Part shown: piece by piece, positions 56,105 through 64,000 of the stretch
Layout of the letters: each line of letters begins with the position of its first letter
Numbering within the stretch: position 1 is the first letter of the stretch
Source of the DNA: Streptomyces fulvoviolaceus
GTDB taxonomy: Bacteria; Actinomycetota; Actinomycetes; Streptomycetales; Streptomycetaceae
Assembly: GCF_000718165.1 (NCBI RefSeq)
Contig: NZ_JOEY01000048.1
Coordinates: 1-64,000, forward strand
Length of the DNA stretch: 64,000 bases
Direction of reading: 5' to 3'
Position numbers and translations under genes: made by a program
Notes under the pieces: generated by a model
Told to the model about the DNA's origin: nothing
Databases searched by the model: none
What the model saw: the letters and a program-made list of their open reading frames with translations, nothing else

Positions 56105-56770
56105 TCAGTCCGTGGCGCGGTCCGCGGTCAGGTACGCGATCACCATGTCGCCGAGCATGGTCCGGTAGTGCTCGCGCTGCGCCGGGTCGATGAGGTCGCG
56201 GCCGAACAGGGCGCCGAACGTATGCCGGTTGGCGACCCGGAAGAAGCAGAAGGAACTGATCATCGCGTGCAGGTCGACGGCGTCGACGTCGGCCGTGAAC
56301 AGGCCCGACTTCTGCCCCTGTGCCAGGATCTGCCGGATCACGTCGAGGGCGGGTGAACCGATCTTCCCGAGCTTCTCGGAGGAGGCGATGTGCTCCGCCC
56401 CGTGGATGTTCTCGATGCTCACCAGGCGGATGAAGTCCGGATGCTGCTCATGGTGGTCGAAGGTGACCTCCGCGAGGCGCCGGATGGCCGCGACCGGGTC
56501 CAGGTGCTCGACGTCGAGCTGCTGCTCGGCCTCGCGGATCACGCCGTACGCCCGCTCCAGGACGGCGGTGAAGAGCTGCTCCTTGCCGCCGAAGTAGTAA
56601 TAGATCATCCGCTTGGTGGTCCGGGTGCGGGCGGCGATCTCGTCGACCCGGGCACCGGCGAAGCCGGCTCGGGCGAACTCCTGTGTGGCGACGTCGAGGA
56701 TCTCGGCCTGGGTGCGCGCGGCGTCACGGATGCGCCCGTTGGGTCGTGCCGGTTCTTCGACGCTGGTCAT
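56105..56770 (-). CDS. TetR-family regulator of the quinate/shikimate island
   Basis: The 221-residue protein has a TetR helix-turn-helix (GFAGARVDEIAARTRTTKRMIYYYFGGKEQLFTAVL, about 35-70) and a long C-terminal domain of the TetR_C_33 or AcrR-like kind. AAGGA lies six bases before ATG 56770; an upstream ATG is less well placed. It lies between the transporter gene and the divergent dehydrogenase-dehydratase genes, each preceded by a similar 24-bp palindrome. The inducer is probably a hydroaromatic acid such as dehydroshikimate (inference). Confidence 0.9.
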   Translation of the reverse strand: MTSVEEPARPNGRIRDAARTQAEILDVATQEFARAGFAGARVDEIAARTRTTKRMIYYYFGGKEQLFTAVLERAYGVIREAEQQLDVEHLDPVAAIRRLAEVTFDHHEQHPDFIRLVSIENIHGAEHIASSEKLGKIGSPALDVIRQILAQGQKSGLFTADVDAVDLHAMISSFCFFRVANRHTFGALFGRDLIDPAQREHYRTMLGDMVIAYLTADRATD

Positions 56771-56880
56771 CGGGTTCCTTCGGGCCATGGGTCAGTGCCG
56801 CAGATTCTAGAAGCCTGCCGCCGCCGGAGCTCCCGGGTTCCCGGCCGGGGGCTTCCCGGGGGCGTCCGATGCTGATATAG

Positions 56881-56904
56881 CTAACGTACTAGTTCGTACA
56901 TTAG
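56881..56904. promoter_or_regulatory. 24-bp palindrome upstream of the shikimate dehydrogenase gene (TetR operator)
   Basis: The site begins CTAACGTAC and ends GTACATTAG around TAGTTC; 9 of 12 arm positions pair. It is 22 bp before the shikimate dehydrogenase GTG and about 110 bp upstream of the divergent TetR gene. The GTAC cores are typical of actinobacterial TetR operators. Confidence 0.7.
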
Positions 56905-56925
56905 CCAGCGCTCAGGAGGTCCGCC

Positions 56926-57804
56926 GTGGCCAAGGACTCGTATCTCGTCGGTCTGATCGGTTCCGGTATCGGCCCCTCCCTCAGCCCGGCGCTGCACGAG
57001 CGGGAGGCCGACCGGCAGGGGCTGCGCTATCTGTACCGGCTGATCGACATCGACACGCTCGGTGTGCCACCGGAGGCGGTCGGCGATCTGGTGCGGGCCG
57101 CCCGTGACCTCGGCTTCGACGGGCTCAACATCACGCACCCGTGCAAGCAGCTCGTCATCGAGCACCTGGACGCGCTCTCCCCGCAGGCCGAGGCGCTGGG
57201 CGCGGTCAACACCGTCGTCTTCGAGGACGGCCGGACCGTCGGCCACAACACCGACGTGACCGGCTTCGCCGCGTCCTTCGCGCGCGGGCTGCCGGATGCT
57301 CCGCTGGAGCGGGTCGTGCAGCTGGGCGCGGGCGGGGCGGGGGCGGCCGTGGCGCATGCCACGCTCACCCTCGGCGCCGAGCGGGTCACCGTCGTGGACG
57401 CGTTGGCCGACCGGGCCGCGGATCTGGCCGCTTCCCTGAACGGTCACTTCGGTGAGGGGAGGGCGGCCGCCGCAACCCCCGACCTGCTGTCGGACCTGCT
57501 TGCCAAGGCCGATGGTGTCGTCCATGCCACCCCCACGGGCATGGCCGCGCATCCCGGGCTGCCGTTCTCCGCGGACTCGCTCCACCCCGGGCTGTGGGTC
57601 GCCGAGGTGGTCTACCGGCCGCTGGAGACGGAGCTGCTGCGCACGGCGCGGGCGATTGGCTGCGCCACTTTGGACGGGGGTGGGATGGCTGTGTTCCAGG
57701 CCGTGGATGCGTTCCGTCTCTTCACCGGGCGTGAGCCCGACAGTGTCCGGATGCTTGCGGACATCGCGGAGATGGCCGGGGTTGTCGAGAGCTCGGCGGG
57801 TTAG
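56926..57804 (+). CDS. Quinate/shikimate dehydrogenase-like protein (catabolic AroE paralogue)
   Basis: The 292-residue AroE-family enzyme has the catalytic lysine in NITHPCKQ (Lys74) and aspartate in GHNTD (Asp110), with the nucleotide motif QLGAGGAGAAV (132-142). The THPCKQ wording, with Cys before the lysine, resembles the NAD-linked quinate/shikimate dehydrogenases of Corynebacterium (QsuD) rather than biosynthetic AroE (usually NVTxPxK). GTG follows AGGAGG. It is controlled by the palindrome at 56881-56904 and followed by dehydroshikimate dehydratase, so it oxidises quinate and/or shikimate for catabolism. Confidence 0.88.
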   Translation: MAKDSYLVGLIGSGIGPSLSPALHEREADRQGLRYLYRLIDIDTLGVPPEAVGDLVRAARDLGFDGLNITHPCKQLVIEHLDALSPQAEALGAVNTVVFEDGRTVGHNTDVTGFAASFARGLPDAPLERVVQLGAGGAGAAVAHATLTLGAERVTVVDALADRAADLAASLNGHFGEGRAAAATPDLLSDLLAKADGVVHATPTGMAAHPGLPFSADSLHPGLWVAEVVYRPLETELLRTARAIGCATLDGGGMAVFQAVDAFRLFTGREPDSVRMLADIAEMAGVVESSAG

Positions 57805-57870
57805 GTCGTGTGACGGGTGCGGACCGGTCGCCGCTGGTCGCGCCCACGCGGCGGAGCCGCATATCGATAC

Positions 57871-57894
57871 AGCCCCGCGCCCCTGTCGGGGCGC
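57871..57894. terminator. GCGCCCC/GGGGCGC hairpin in an intergenic repeat
   Basis: A 7-bp GC stem with a TGTC loop (57877-57894) sits in the gap between the dehydrogenase and the dehydratase genes. It resembles the element at 9661-9685, including the preceding CCCCGCGCCCC run. It may attenuate transcription between the two genes or be a spread intergenic repeat. Confidence 0.45.
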
Positions 57895-57925
57895 TGCAGT
57901 TCGGCATCTTGAAGGAGCTCGGCTC

Positions 57926-59719
57926 ATGCGTACATCCATTGCCACTGTCTCTCTGAGCGGGTCCCTCACCGAGAAGCTGACGGCCGCCTCGCGGGCCGGG
58001 TTCGACGGTGTCGAGATCTTCGAGAACGACCTGCTCGCGAGCCCCCTCACGCCCGAGGAGATCCGCGCCCGCTGCGAGGACCTCGGCCTCACCATCGACC
58101 TCTACCAGCCGATGCGGGACATCGAGGCCGTGCCGGAGGAGGAGTTCGCGCGCAACCTTCGCCGCGCCCGGCACAAGTTCGAGTTGATGCGCAGGCTCGG
58201 TGCCGACACCGTCCTCGTCTGCTCCAGCGTCTCCCCGCTCGGTATCGACGACGACGCGCTCGCCGCCGAGCAGCTGAGCCGGCTGGCCGACCTCGCCCGG
58301 GACTCCGGCGTGCGGGTCGCCTACGAGGCGCTCGCCTGGGGACGGCACGTCAGCACGTACGACCACGCCTGGCGGATCGTCGAGACGGCCGGCCACTCCG
58401 CGCTCGGCACCTGCCTCGACAGCTTCCACATCCTGTCCCGGGGCTCCGATCCCAAGGGCATCGCGGACATCCCCGGCGAGAAGATCTTCTTCCTCCAGCT
58501 GGCCGACGCCCCGCTGCTCGCGATGGACGTCCTGCAGTGGAGCCGCCACTACCGCTGTTTCCCCGGTCAGGGCGGCTTCGACGTCGCCGGGCTCGTCCAG
58601 CACGTACTGAGCACCGGATACGACGGCCCGCTCTCCCTCGAGGTCTTCAACGACGTCTTCCGCCAGGCCGAGGCCGGCCCGACGGCCGTCGACGCCCGGC
58701 GCTCCCTCCTGGTCCTCCAGGAGGAGGTGGGCGTGGCCGCACCGCCCGCACCCGTCGTCCCCACGGGTGTCGCCTTCGCCGAACTGGTCACTCCGGACGC
58801 CGAGCCCGTCCAGGCGCTCCTGCGCGCGCTGGGCTTCGCCCGCACCGCCAGGCACCGCAGCAAACCCGTCCACCTGTGGCAGCAGGGCGAGGCCCGGCTG
58901 CTGGTCAACACCGGACCGGCCGTGCGCCGCGACGGCACCCAGCTCGCCGCGATCGGCCTGGAGTTCCCGGACCCGCCGGCCGCCGCCCGCCGCGCCGAGG
59001 CCCTGCTCGCCCCCGTGCTGCCGCGCCGCCGCGCCCTGGAGGACGCCCCGCTGGACGCGGTGGCGGCCCCCGACGGCACGGAACTCTTCTTCTGCGCCAC
59101 GGACCGGCCCGAACTCCCCAACTGGCGGGCCGACTTCGAGGAGACCGGGGACGCCGAGCAGATCGCGGGAGTGACCCGCATCGACCACCTCGCACTCGTC
59201 CAGCCCTGGCACCACTTCGACGAGGCGACCCTCTTCCACAGCAGCGTGCTCGGTCTGCGCGCCCAGGAGAGCGTCGACGTCGCCGACCCCTACGGCCTGA
59301 TGCGCAGTCGCGCCGTCACCAACGACGACGCAGGCATCCGCATCGCGCTCAGCGTCGGAGCGGCCCCCACCGACGACACCGTGCACGCCCAGCACATCGC
59401 GCTGGCCACCGACGACGTGGTCGCCGCGGCCCGCCGCTTCGTCGAGGCCGGCGGCCGTCTGCTGCCGATCCCCGCCAACTACTACGACGATCTCGCCGCC
59501 CGGTTCGAGTTCGCCGACGGCGAGCTGGAGACGTACCGCGAACTCGGCATCCTCTACGACCGTGACGCGCACGGCGAGTTCCGCCACTGCTACACCCGCA
59601 CCGTCGGCCGGGTCTTCTTCGAGCTCGTCCAGCGCGACGGCTACCGGGGCTACGGCGCCCAGAACGCGCCGGTGCGCCTGGCCGCCCAGCACATCGTGAA
59701 GGGACTCACTGGCGGCTGA
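57926..59719 (+). CDS. quiC: 3-dehydroshikimate dehydratase fused to an HPPD-like domain (QuiC type)
   Basis: The 597-residue protein is a fusion. Residues 1-275 form a xylose-isomerase-like TIM barrel with the metal ligand strands YEALAWGRH, CLDSFHIL, LQLADAP and SLEVFND, typical of AsbF/QuiC dehydratases making protocatechuate. Residues about 285-597 form a 4-hydroxyphenylpyruvate-dioxygenase-like VOC region, with HLALVQPWHHFDEA, HIALATDDV and VFFELVQRDGYRGYG. The same fusion occurs in Pseudomonas QuiC enzymes. GAAGGAGC precedes ATG 57926. With the dehydrogenase and transporter it channels quinate/shikimate to protocatechuate; ring-cleavage genes are not in the window. Its end overlaps the convergent next gene by 14 bp. 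Confidence 0.9.
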   Translation: MRTSIATVSLSGSLTEKLTAASRAGFDGVEIFENDLLASPLTPEEIRARCEDLGLTIDLYQPMRDIEAVPEEEFARNLRRARHKFELMRRLGADTVLVCSSVSPLGIDDDALAAEQLSRLADLARDSGVRVAYEALAWGRHVSTYDHAWRIVETAGHSALGTCLDSFHILSRGSDPKGIADIPGEKIFFLQLADAPLLAMDVLQWSRHYRCFPGQGGFDVAGLVQHVLSTGYDGPLSLEVFNDVFRQAEAGPTAVDARRSLLVLQEEVGVAAPPAPVVPTGVAFAELVTPDAEPVQALLRALGFARTARHRSKPVHLWQQGEARLLVNTGPAVRRDGTQLAAIGLEFPDPPAAARRAEALLAPVLPRRRALEDAPLDAVAAPDGTELFFCATDRPELPNWRADFEETGDAEQIAGVTRIDHLALVQPWHHFDEATLFHSSVLGLRAQESVDVADPYGLMRSRAVTNDDAGIRIALSVGAAPTDDTVHAQHIALATDDVVAAARRFVEAGGRLLPIPANYYDDLAARFEFADGELETYRELGILYDRDAHGEFRHCYTRTVGRVFFELVQRDGYRGYGAQNAPVRLAAQHIVKGLTGG

Positions 59720-61169
59720 CGGTCCGGGTCACGCCGGCGAAGACCGTCGTGGCCAGGATCCAGCCGGCGATGACGAGGGCATAGGAGAGCGCCTGGTAGC
59801 CGTCCTTCGGGGCGAAGGCACTCTCCTGGCCGAAGGAGATCACCGGCAGCAGCAGGTCGAGCGTGTAGAACACCGGGTTGAACTCCGGGGCCTCGTCCGC
59901 CTTCAGCGGCGGCGGATGGTGCAGCGCGAAGGCGACAGAGCCGACGGCGAGCAGTGACAGCAGCCAGCCGCAGGCGCGCAGCGGGTGGAAGCCGTAGCCG
60001 ACGGTGGCGTCCTGCACCCGGCCCCACAGCCGCCCGTACCAGGGGAGCGTCATGCGGTGGCGGCGCTGCTTGGCGAGCTGGACAAGGCGGGCCGCGTGGT
60101 CGTCGCCGATCCGGCGGTAGGCGGCGGTCAACTGCTCGTAGGCGTGCGGGACATAGCCCTCGCGGTCCCGCTCCAGCATCGGCAGCCGGCGCTCGGTGGG
60201 CTCCTGCGGGGTGAGCGAGGTGTAGACGAGCCCGTTGAACTGGACCTCGTCGGGCACCACTTCAGGTTCCAGGAACAGCTCGTCGATCTGTGCGCGGCGC
60301 AGCGTGAGGGTGCCCTCCATGGGCGGGCCCTTGCGCAGCCACAGCTCCCCGATGGTGCAACTGCTCGCCCTGAGCGCCGCGTCGCCGGGATTCGACAGGC
60401 GTGCGTACGACAGGTCGAGGCGGCCCGCGATCCGGGCGCCCCGCAGCCCGATCCAGCCGAACGTGACCAGGCGCCGCATGTGGAAGTCGCTCTCCACGAC
60501 CAGCGTCTGCGCGTCGAGCACGATGTCGCCGGGGTTGCTGAGGCGGGCGTCGTTGAGGTTGACCGACCCGGCGACCGAGGCGCCGTTGAGACGTACCTCC
60601 CCGTGCGTGCGCAGCCCGGGCGCCCACAGGTCGTCGCCGATGGACACGTGGTTGAGCTGGAGCGCGGGCTCCGTGGTGTCCGGCGGGGTGATCTCCGCCC
60701 GGTCCATGAACAGCGCCCCGGCGATCTGCGCGCCGCCGAGTCGCACCGGCCCGCGCACCTGGCAGTCCGTCAGCCGCAGGACGCCCTCCATCCGCATCGT
60801 GGCGGCGACCAGCCCCGGCAGCACGGAATTGCTCAGGTTCAGCTGACGCAGCCGGGAGCCGTACAGCAGCGGAGCGTCCTCGAAGAAGCAGTGGCTCAGC
60901 CGCACGGCGTGGACGACCGTGCCGTACTGCAGGTTCAGCAGGCCGGTGATCCGGGCGCCCGACAGCTTGAGCGCGGGTATCTCACCGTCCTCCTGCGGGC
61001 CGTTGAGCAGCAGGGCGCGCAACACCGTTGCCCGCACGGTCCGTTCGGACTCCCAGTCGGCGCCGTGTGCCGTGTCCTCGTCCTCCCCGGTGCGGAAGTC
61101 CACGGACTCGCCCCGGGGAAAGGCACGCCACACCCGCAGTTCGGCCGGGGTCAGGTTGTCGATCTCCAT
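59706..61169 (-). CDS. Membrane-anchored beta-helix repeat protein of unknown function
   Basis: The 487-residue protein begins with a soluble region of regular beta strands recurring about every 20-25 residues (for example SGARITGLLNLQ, GGAQIAGALFMD, NGASVAGSVNLND, RGARIAGRLDLS). These suggest a right-handed beta helix akin to pentapeptide-repeat folds. At the end are two or three hydrophobic segments (ACGWLLSLLAVGSVAFAL and ALVIAGWILATTVFAG). Similar Streptomyces proteins are often labelled membrane-associated oxidoreductase, but no cofactor motif is visible. It is convergent with quiC. Function unknown. Confidence 0.8.
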   Translation of the reverse strand: MEIDNLTPAELRVWRAFPRGESVDFRTGEDEDTAHGADWESERTVRATVLRALLLNGPQEDGEIPALKLSGARITGLLNLQYGTVVHAVRLSHCFFEDAPLLYGSRLRQLNLSNSVLPGLVAATMRMEGVLRLTDCQVRGPVRLGGAQIAGALFMDRAEITPPDTTEPALQLNHVSIGDDLWAPGLRTHGEVRLNGASVAGSVNLNDARLSNPGDIVLDAQTLVVESDFHMRRLVTFGWIGLRGARIAGRLDLSYARLSNPGDAALRASSCTIGELWLRKGPPMEGTLTLRRAQIDELFLEPEVVPDEVQFNGLVYTSLTPQEPTERRLPMLERDREGYVPHAYEQLTAAYRRIGDDHAARLVQLAKQRRHRMTLPWYGRLWGRVQDATVGYGFHPLRACGWLLSLLAVGSVAFALHHPPPLKADEAPEFNPVFYTLDLLLPVISFGQESAFAPKDGYQALSYALVIAGWILATTVFAGVTRTVSRQ

Positions 61170-61377
61170 CAGCGGCGACTCTCGCCCGCCCCGCTCCCGG
61201 TGTCAACTCACCCCGACGCGGCAGCCGGGGCCGTCTGCCGGAGGGGCACTGCCGCACGATCCCGTTCACGTACTCCTTGGACGGTGGCGGCCCAGGCCGC
61301 TACGTCAACTCCCTCGCCCCACCAGGGGTGTTGAGCGAGTTCGGAGACGTTCTGCAGCCCGGGCGCCGTCCGGTGTC

Positions 61378-61965
61378 CTACAGCCGGGTGTTCCACTCCG
61401 CGATCACGGGCCGGCCGTGTTCCGTGGACAGTCGGCTGACCGTGCCGGTCGCCAGCTGGAAGAGTCGCCCGTCCGCCGGGGCGAGCCCCAGCCGCCGGGC
61501 CGTGAGTACCCGTAGGAAGTGGGCGTGGGCCACGAGGACCACATCGCCGCCGGGGAGGGCGGCGTCCACCCGGGCCAGCACACGGTCGGCGCGCTGCCCC
61601 ACTTCCGCGGGTGACTCGCCGGGGTGGCCGTCCGGGCCCGGTGGTACGCCGTCGGTCCACAGGTACCAGTCGGGGCGGGTGCGGTGGATGTCGACGGTGG
61701 TGACGCCCTCGTAGGCGCCGTAGTCCCACTCGTGCAGGTCGGGGTCGGGTACGGCCCCGGTGATGCCCGCCAGTTCGGCGGTGCGTATCGCGCGGGCCAG
61801 CGGGCTGGTCAGCGCGAGGGCGTAGGTCCGCGACGAGAGGAGTGGAGCGAGGAACTTGGCCTGTTCCTCGCCGTGCTGGGTGAGGGGCAGGTCGGTCCAG
61901 CTGGTGTGCTGTCCCGACACGCTCCACTCCGTCTCGCCGTGGCGGACCAGCAGGAGGTCCCCCAC
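61378..61965 (-). CDS. Histidine phosphatase family protein
   Basis: The 195-residue protein is a phosphoglycerate-mutase-like phosphatase with the RHGETEW motif (about 8-14, catalytic His), the second-site SPLARAIRTAEL, the acidic EWDYGAYEG and the VLVAHAHFLR motif with the second catalytic His. It probably hydrolyses a small phosphate ester. The start is six bases after the gnd stop, so it is translated from the pgi-gnd operon; action on a sugar phosphate is plausible. Confidence 0.9.
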   Translation of the reverse strand: MGDLLLVRHGETEWSVSGQHTSWTDLPLTQHGEEQAKFLAPLLSSRTYALALTSPLARAIRTAELAGITGAVPDPDLHEWDYGAYEGVTTVDIHRTRPDWYLWTDGVPPGPDGHPGESPAEVGQRADRVLARVDAALPGGDVVLVAHAHFLRVLTARRLGLAPADGRLFQLATGTVSRLSTEHGRPVIAEWNTRL

Positions 61966-61971
61966 GGCGCG

Positions 61972-62850
61972 CTACTCCTTCGACTCGACGGCGTGCCCGC
62001 CGAACTGGTTGCGCAGCGCCGCGATCATCTTCATCTGCGGCGAGTCGTCCTGGCGGGACGCGAACCGGGCGAAGAGCGAGGCGGTGATCGCCGGCAGCGG
62101 TACGGCGTTGTCGATGGCCGCCTCGACGGTCCACCGGCCCTCGCCGGAGTCCTCCGCGAAGCCGCGCAGCTTGTTCAGGTGCTCGTCCTCGCCGAGGGCG
62201 TTCACCGCGAGGTCAAGCAGCCAGGAACGGATGACCGTCCCCTCCTGCCAGGACCGGAACACCTCGCGCACGTCGGTGACCGAGTCCACCGCTTCCAGCA
62301 GCTCCCAGCCCTCGGCGTAGGCCTGCATCATGGCGTACTCGATGCCGTTGTGGACCATCTTGGAGAAGTGCCCGGCACCGACCTTGCCCGCGTGGACATA
62401 GCCGTACGGCCCTTCCGGCTTGAGCGCCTCGAAGATCGGCTGGAGCCGGTCCACGTGCTCCTTGTCGCCGCCGACCATCAGGGCGTAGCCGTTCTGCAGA
62501 CCCCACACACCGCCCGAGACGCCCGCGTCGACGAAGCCGATGCCCTTGGCACCCAGCTCCTCGGCGTGCTTCTCGTCGTCGGTCCAGCGGGAGTTGCCGC
62601 CGTCGACCACGGTGTCGCCGGCGGACAGGAGGTCGCCGAGCTCGTCGACGACGGTCTGCGTCGCGGCGCCGGCCGGGACCATCACCCAGACGGTGCGCGG
62701 GGCTTCGAGCTTGTCGACCAGTTCGGACAGGCTCGCCACGTCGGAGACTTCGGGGTTGCGGTCGTAGCCGATGACGGTGTGGCCGGCGCGGCGGATCCGC
62801 TCGCGCATGTTGCCGCCCATCTTGCCGAGGCCGATGAGTCCCAACTGCAT
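61972..62850 (-). CDS. gnd: 6-phosphogluconate dehydrogenase, decarboxylating (short actinobacterial type)
   Basis: The 292-residue protein belongs to the short 6PGDH class (about 300 residues against 470 in E. coli). It has the nucleotide motif GLIGLGKMGGNM (4-15), VDGGNSRWTDDEKHAEELGAKGIGFVDAGVSGGVWGL with the substrate-binding loop, and the GAGHFSKMVHNGIEYAMMQAYAEG helix containing the catalytic Lys. The NAD/NADP choice is not certain; residues after the second strand (YDRN) suggest NAD. It is one base away from pgi, forming a pentose-phosphate operon like SCO6658-SCO6659 of S. coelicolor. Confidence 0.92.
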   Translation of the reverse strand: MQLGLIGLGKMGGNMRERIRRAGHTVIGYDRNPEVSDVASLSELVDKLEAPRTVWVMVPAGAATQTVVDELGDLLSAGDTVVDGGNSRWTDDEKHAEELGAKGIGFVDAGVSGGVWGLQNGYALMVGGDKEHVDRLQPIFEALKPEGPYGYVHAGKVGAGHFSKMVHNGIEYAMMQAYAEGWELLEAVDSVTDVREVFRSWQEGTVIRSWLLDLAVNALGEDEHLNKLRGFAEDSGEGRWTVEAAIDNAVPLPAITASLFARFASRQDDSPQMKMIAALRNQFGGHAVESKE

Positions 62851-62851
62851 G

Positions 62852-64000
62852 TCAGTGCACTTCCTTCAGTTCACGGTAGGCGGCCACGAGGGCGGTGGTG
62901 GAGGCGTCGAGACCGGGCACGTCGGCGCCTTCGGTGAGGGCGGGTTCGACGCGCTTGGCGAGGACCTTGCCGAGTTCGACGCCCCACTGGTCGAAGGAGT
63001 CGATGTTCCAGACGGCGCCCTGGACGAACACCTTGTGCTCGTAGAGGGCGATCAGCTGGCCGAGGACGGAGGGAGTGAGTTCCTTCGCCAGGATCGTGGT
63101 CGTGGGGTGGTTGCCCTTGAAGGTGCGGTGCGCCACCTGCTCCTCGGACGCACCCTCCGCGCGCACCTCCTCCGCGGTCTTGCCGAAGGCGAGCGCCTGC
63201 CCCTGCGCGAACAGGTTGGCCATCAACAGGTCGTGCTGCGCCTTGAGTTCGTCGCTCAGTTCGTCGACGGGACGGGCGAAGCCGATGAAGTCCGCCGGGA
63301 TGAGCTTCGTACCCTGGTGGATCAACTGGTAGTAGGCGTGCTGCCCGTTGGTGCCGGGCGTGCCCCACACCACCGGTCCGGTCTGCCACTCCACCGGGTT
63401 GCCGTCACGGTCCACCGACTTGCCGTTGGACTCCATGTCCAGCTGCTGCAAGTAGGCCGTGAACTTGGACAGATAGTGGCTGTAGGGCAGTACGGCGTGT
63501 GACTGGGCGCCGAAGAAGTTGCCGTACCAGATGCCCAACAGGCCGAGGAGGAGCGGGGCGTTGTCCTCGGCGGGAGCGTTCTGGAAGTGCTCGTCGACGA
63601 TCCTGAACCCGTCGAGCATCTCCAGGAAGCGGTCCGGGCCGATGGCGATCATCAGGGACAGGCCGATCGCGGAGTCGTAGGAGTAGCGGCCTCCGACCCA
63701 GTCCCAGAACTCGAACATGTTGTCCGGGTCGATGCCGAACTCGGTGACCTTGCCGGCGTTCGTCGACAGGGCGACGAAGTGCTTCGCCACGGCCTTGTCC
63801 TCGCCGAGGCCGCCGGGGCCCTCCAGAAGCCACGAGCGGGCCGAGGTCGCGTTGGTGATCGTCTCGATCGTGGTGAACGTCTTGGACGCGACGATGAACA
63901 GCGTCTCCGCCGGATCCAGGTCGCGCACCGCCTCGTGCAGGTCGGCGCCGTCCACGTTGGACACGAAGCGGAACGTCAACTCCCGTGCCGTGAAGGCCCG
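62852..64000 (-). CDS. pgi: Glucose-6-phosphate isomerase (5' end outside the window)
   Basis: The 382 C-terminal residues are inside; the frame is open to base 64000. Signatures include [40 protein letters not shown] (PGI signature 1 region), [21 protein letters not shown] with the catalytic Glu/His-type region, and the C-terminal [15 protein letters not shown] signature 2. It interconverts glucose-6-phosphate and fructose-6-phosphate in glycolysis. Together with gnd it lies at the boundary of glycolysis and pentose phosphate metabolism. Confidence 0.95.
   Translation of the reverse strand, partial: RAFTARELTFRFVSNVDGADLHEAVRDLDPAETLFIVASKTFTTIETITNATSARSWLLEGPGGLGEDKAVAKHFVALSTNAGKVTEFGIDPDNMFEFWDWVGGRYSYDSAIGLSLMIAIGPDRFLEMLDGFRIVDEHFQNAPAEDNAPLLLGLLGIWYGNFFGAQSHAVLPYSHYLSKFTAYLQQLDMESNGKSVDRDGNPVEWQTGPVVWGTPGTNGQHAYYQLIHQGTKLIPADFIGFARPVDELSDELKAQHDLLMANLFAQGQALAFGKTAEEVRAEGASEEQVAHRTFKGNHPTTTILAKELTPSVLGQLIALYEHKVFVQGAVWNIDSFDQWGVELGKVLAKRVEPALTEGADVPGLDASTTALVAAYRELKEVH

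Overview
This is a high-GC actinobacterial chromosome segment, almost certainly from Streptomyces. Third codon positions are nearly all G or C, GTG (and one TTG) starts are common, and several neighbourhoods are Streptomyces-specific: a SCO5388/SCO5389-like pair, a SCO6655-like GTP cyclohydrolase II, and a gnd-pgi pair. There is no prophage, CRISPR array, rRNA operon or intact transposase. The window opens inside one gene and closes inside pgi. Gene identities come from motifs and context only; no database search was possible.

Region 1 (1-15154) is an oxalate-to-CO2 island. It holds the tail of a class III CoA-transferase, a carbonic-anhydrase-like protein, two paralogous GntR/FCD repressors, a shortened acyl-CoA dehydrogenase, and a soluble NAD-dependent molybdenum formate dehydrogenase (fdsG-fdsB-fdsA-fdsD). 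A LysR regulator, an oxalyl-CoA synthetase (AAE3/Pcs60 type), oxalyl-CoA decarboxylase, formyl-CoA:oxalate CoA-transferase and a PAS-domain protein complete it. Oxalate can be activated by ATP or by CoA exchange, decarboxylated to formyl-CoA, released as formate and oxidised to CO2 with NADH. Operator-like palindromes with GTATAC/GCATAC cores recur at the GntR genes, the fds operon and the PAS gene.

Region 2 (15349-22094) holds tRNA-Leu(GAG) and a mycofactocin locus: mftR, then mftA-mftB-mftC-mftD-mftF on the minus strand, and a divergent mftG. mftE is absent. Region 3 (22153-35257) is mixed: a serine hydrolase, an EF-G paralogue, an alpha/beta hydrolase, HxlR and SDR genes, the SCO5389/ATPase pair behind a Zur-like box, and a GNAT-ABC transporter-MFS operon. 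In that operon the two permease domains are fused and no ATPase is encoded. It ends in a small MITE-like inverted-repeat element.

Region 4 (35263-45650) is the most unusual part. One tight operon encodes a dehydrogenase, a degenerate 6-pyruvoyl-tetrahydropterin-synthase-like protein, a GT4 glycosyltransferase, a methyltransferase and a flippase-like membrane protein. A CDP-alcohol phosphatidyltransferase lies divergently beside it. Facing it are a creatininase-family hydrolase and a GTP cyclohydrolase II with the Tyr-to-Met change associated with FAPy formation. Together they suggest an undescribed GTP-derived, glycosylated, membrane-linked product. A coupled ornithine-cyclodeaminase/saccharopine-dehydrogenase module follows.

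Region 5 (45690-64000) contains a serine hydrolase, an MFS gene broken by one in-frame stop with its TetR regulator, a PPOX-fold enzyme, a receptor Ser/Thr kinase with a PQQ-like sensor, a secreted GH31 enzyme and a VOC protein. A quinate/shikimate catabolic island follows (MHS transporter, TetR, shikimate dehydrogenase, dehydroshikimate dehydratase). The window ends with a membrane protein, a histidine phosphatase, 6-phosphogluconate dehydrogenase and glucose-6-phosphate isomerase.
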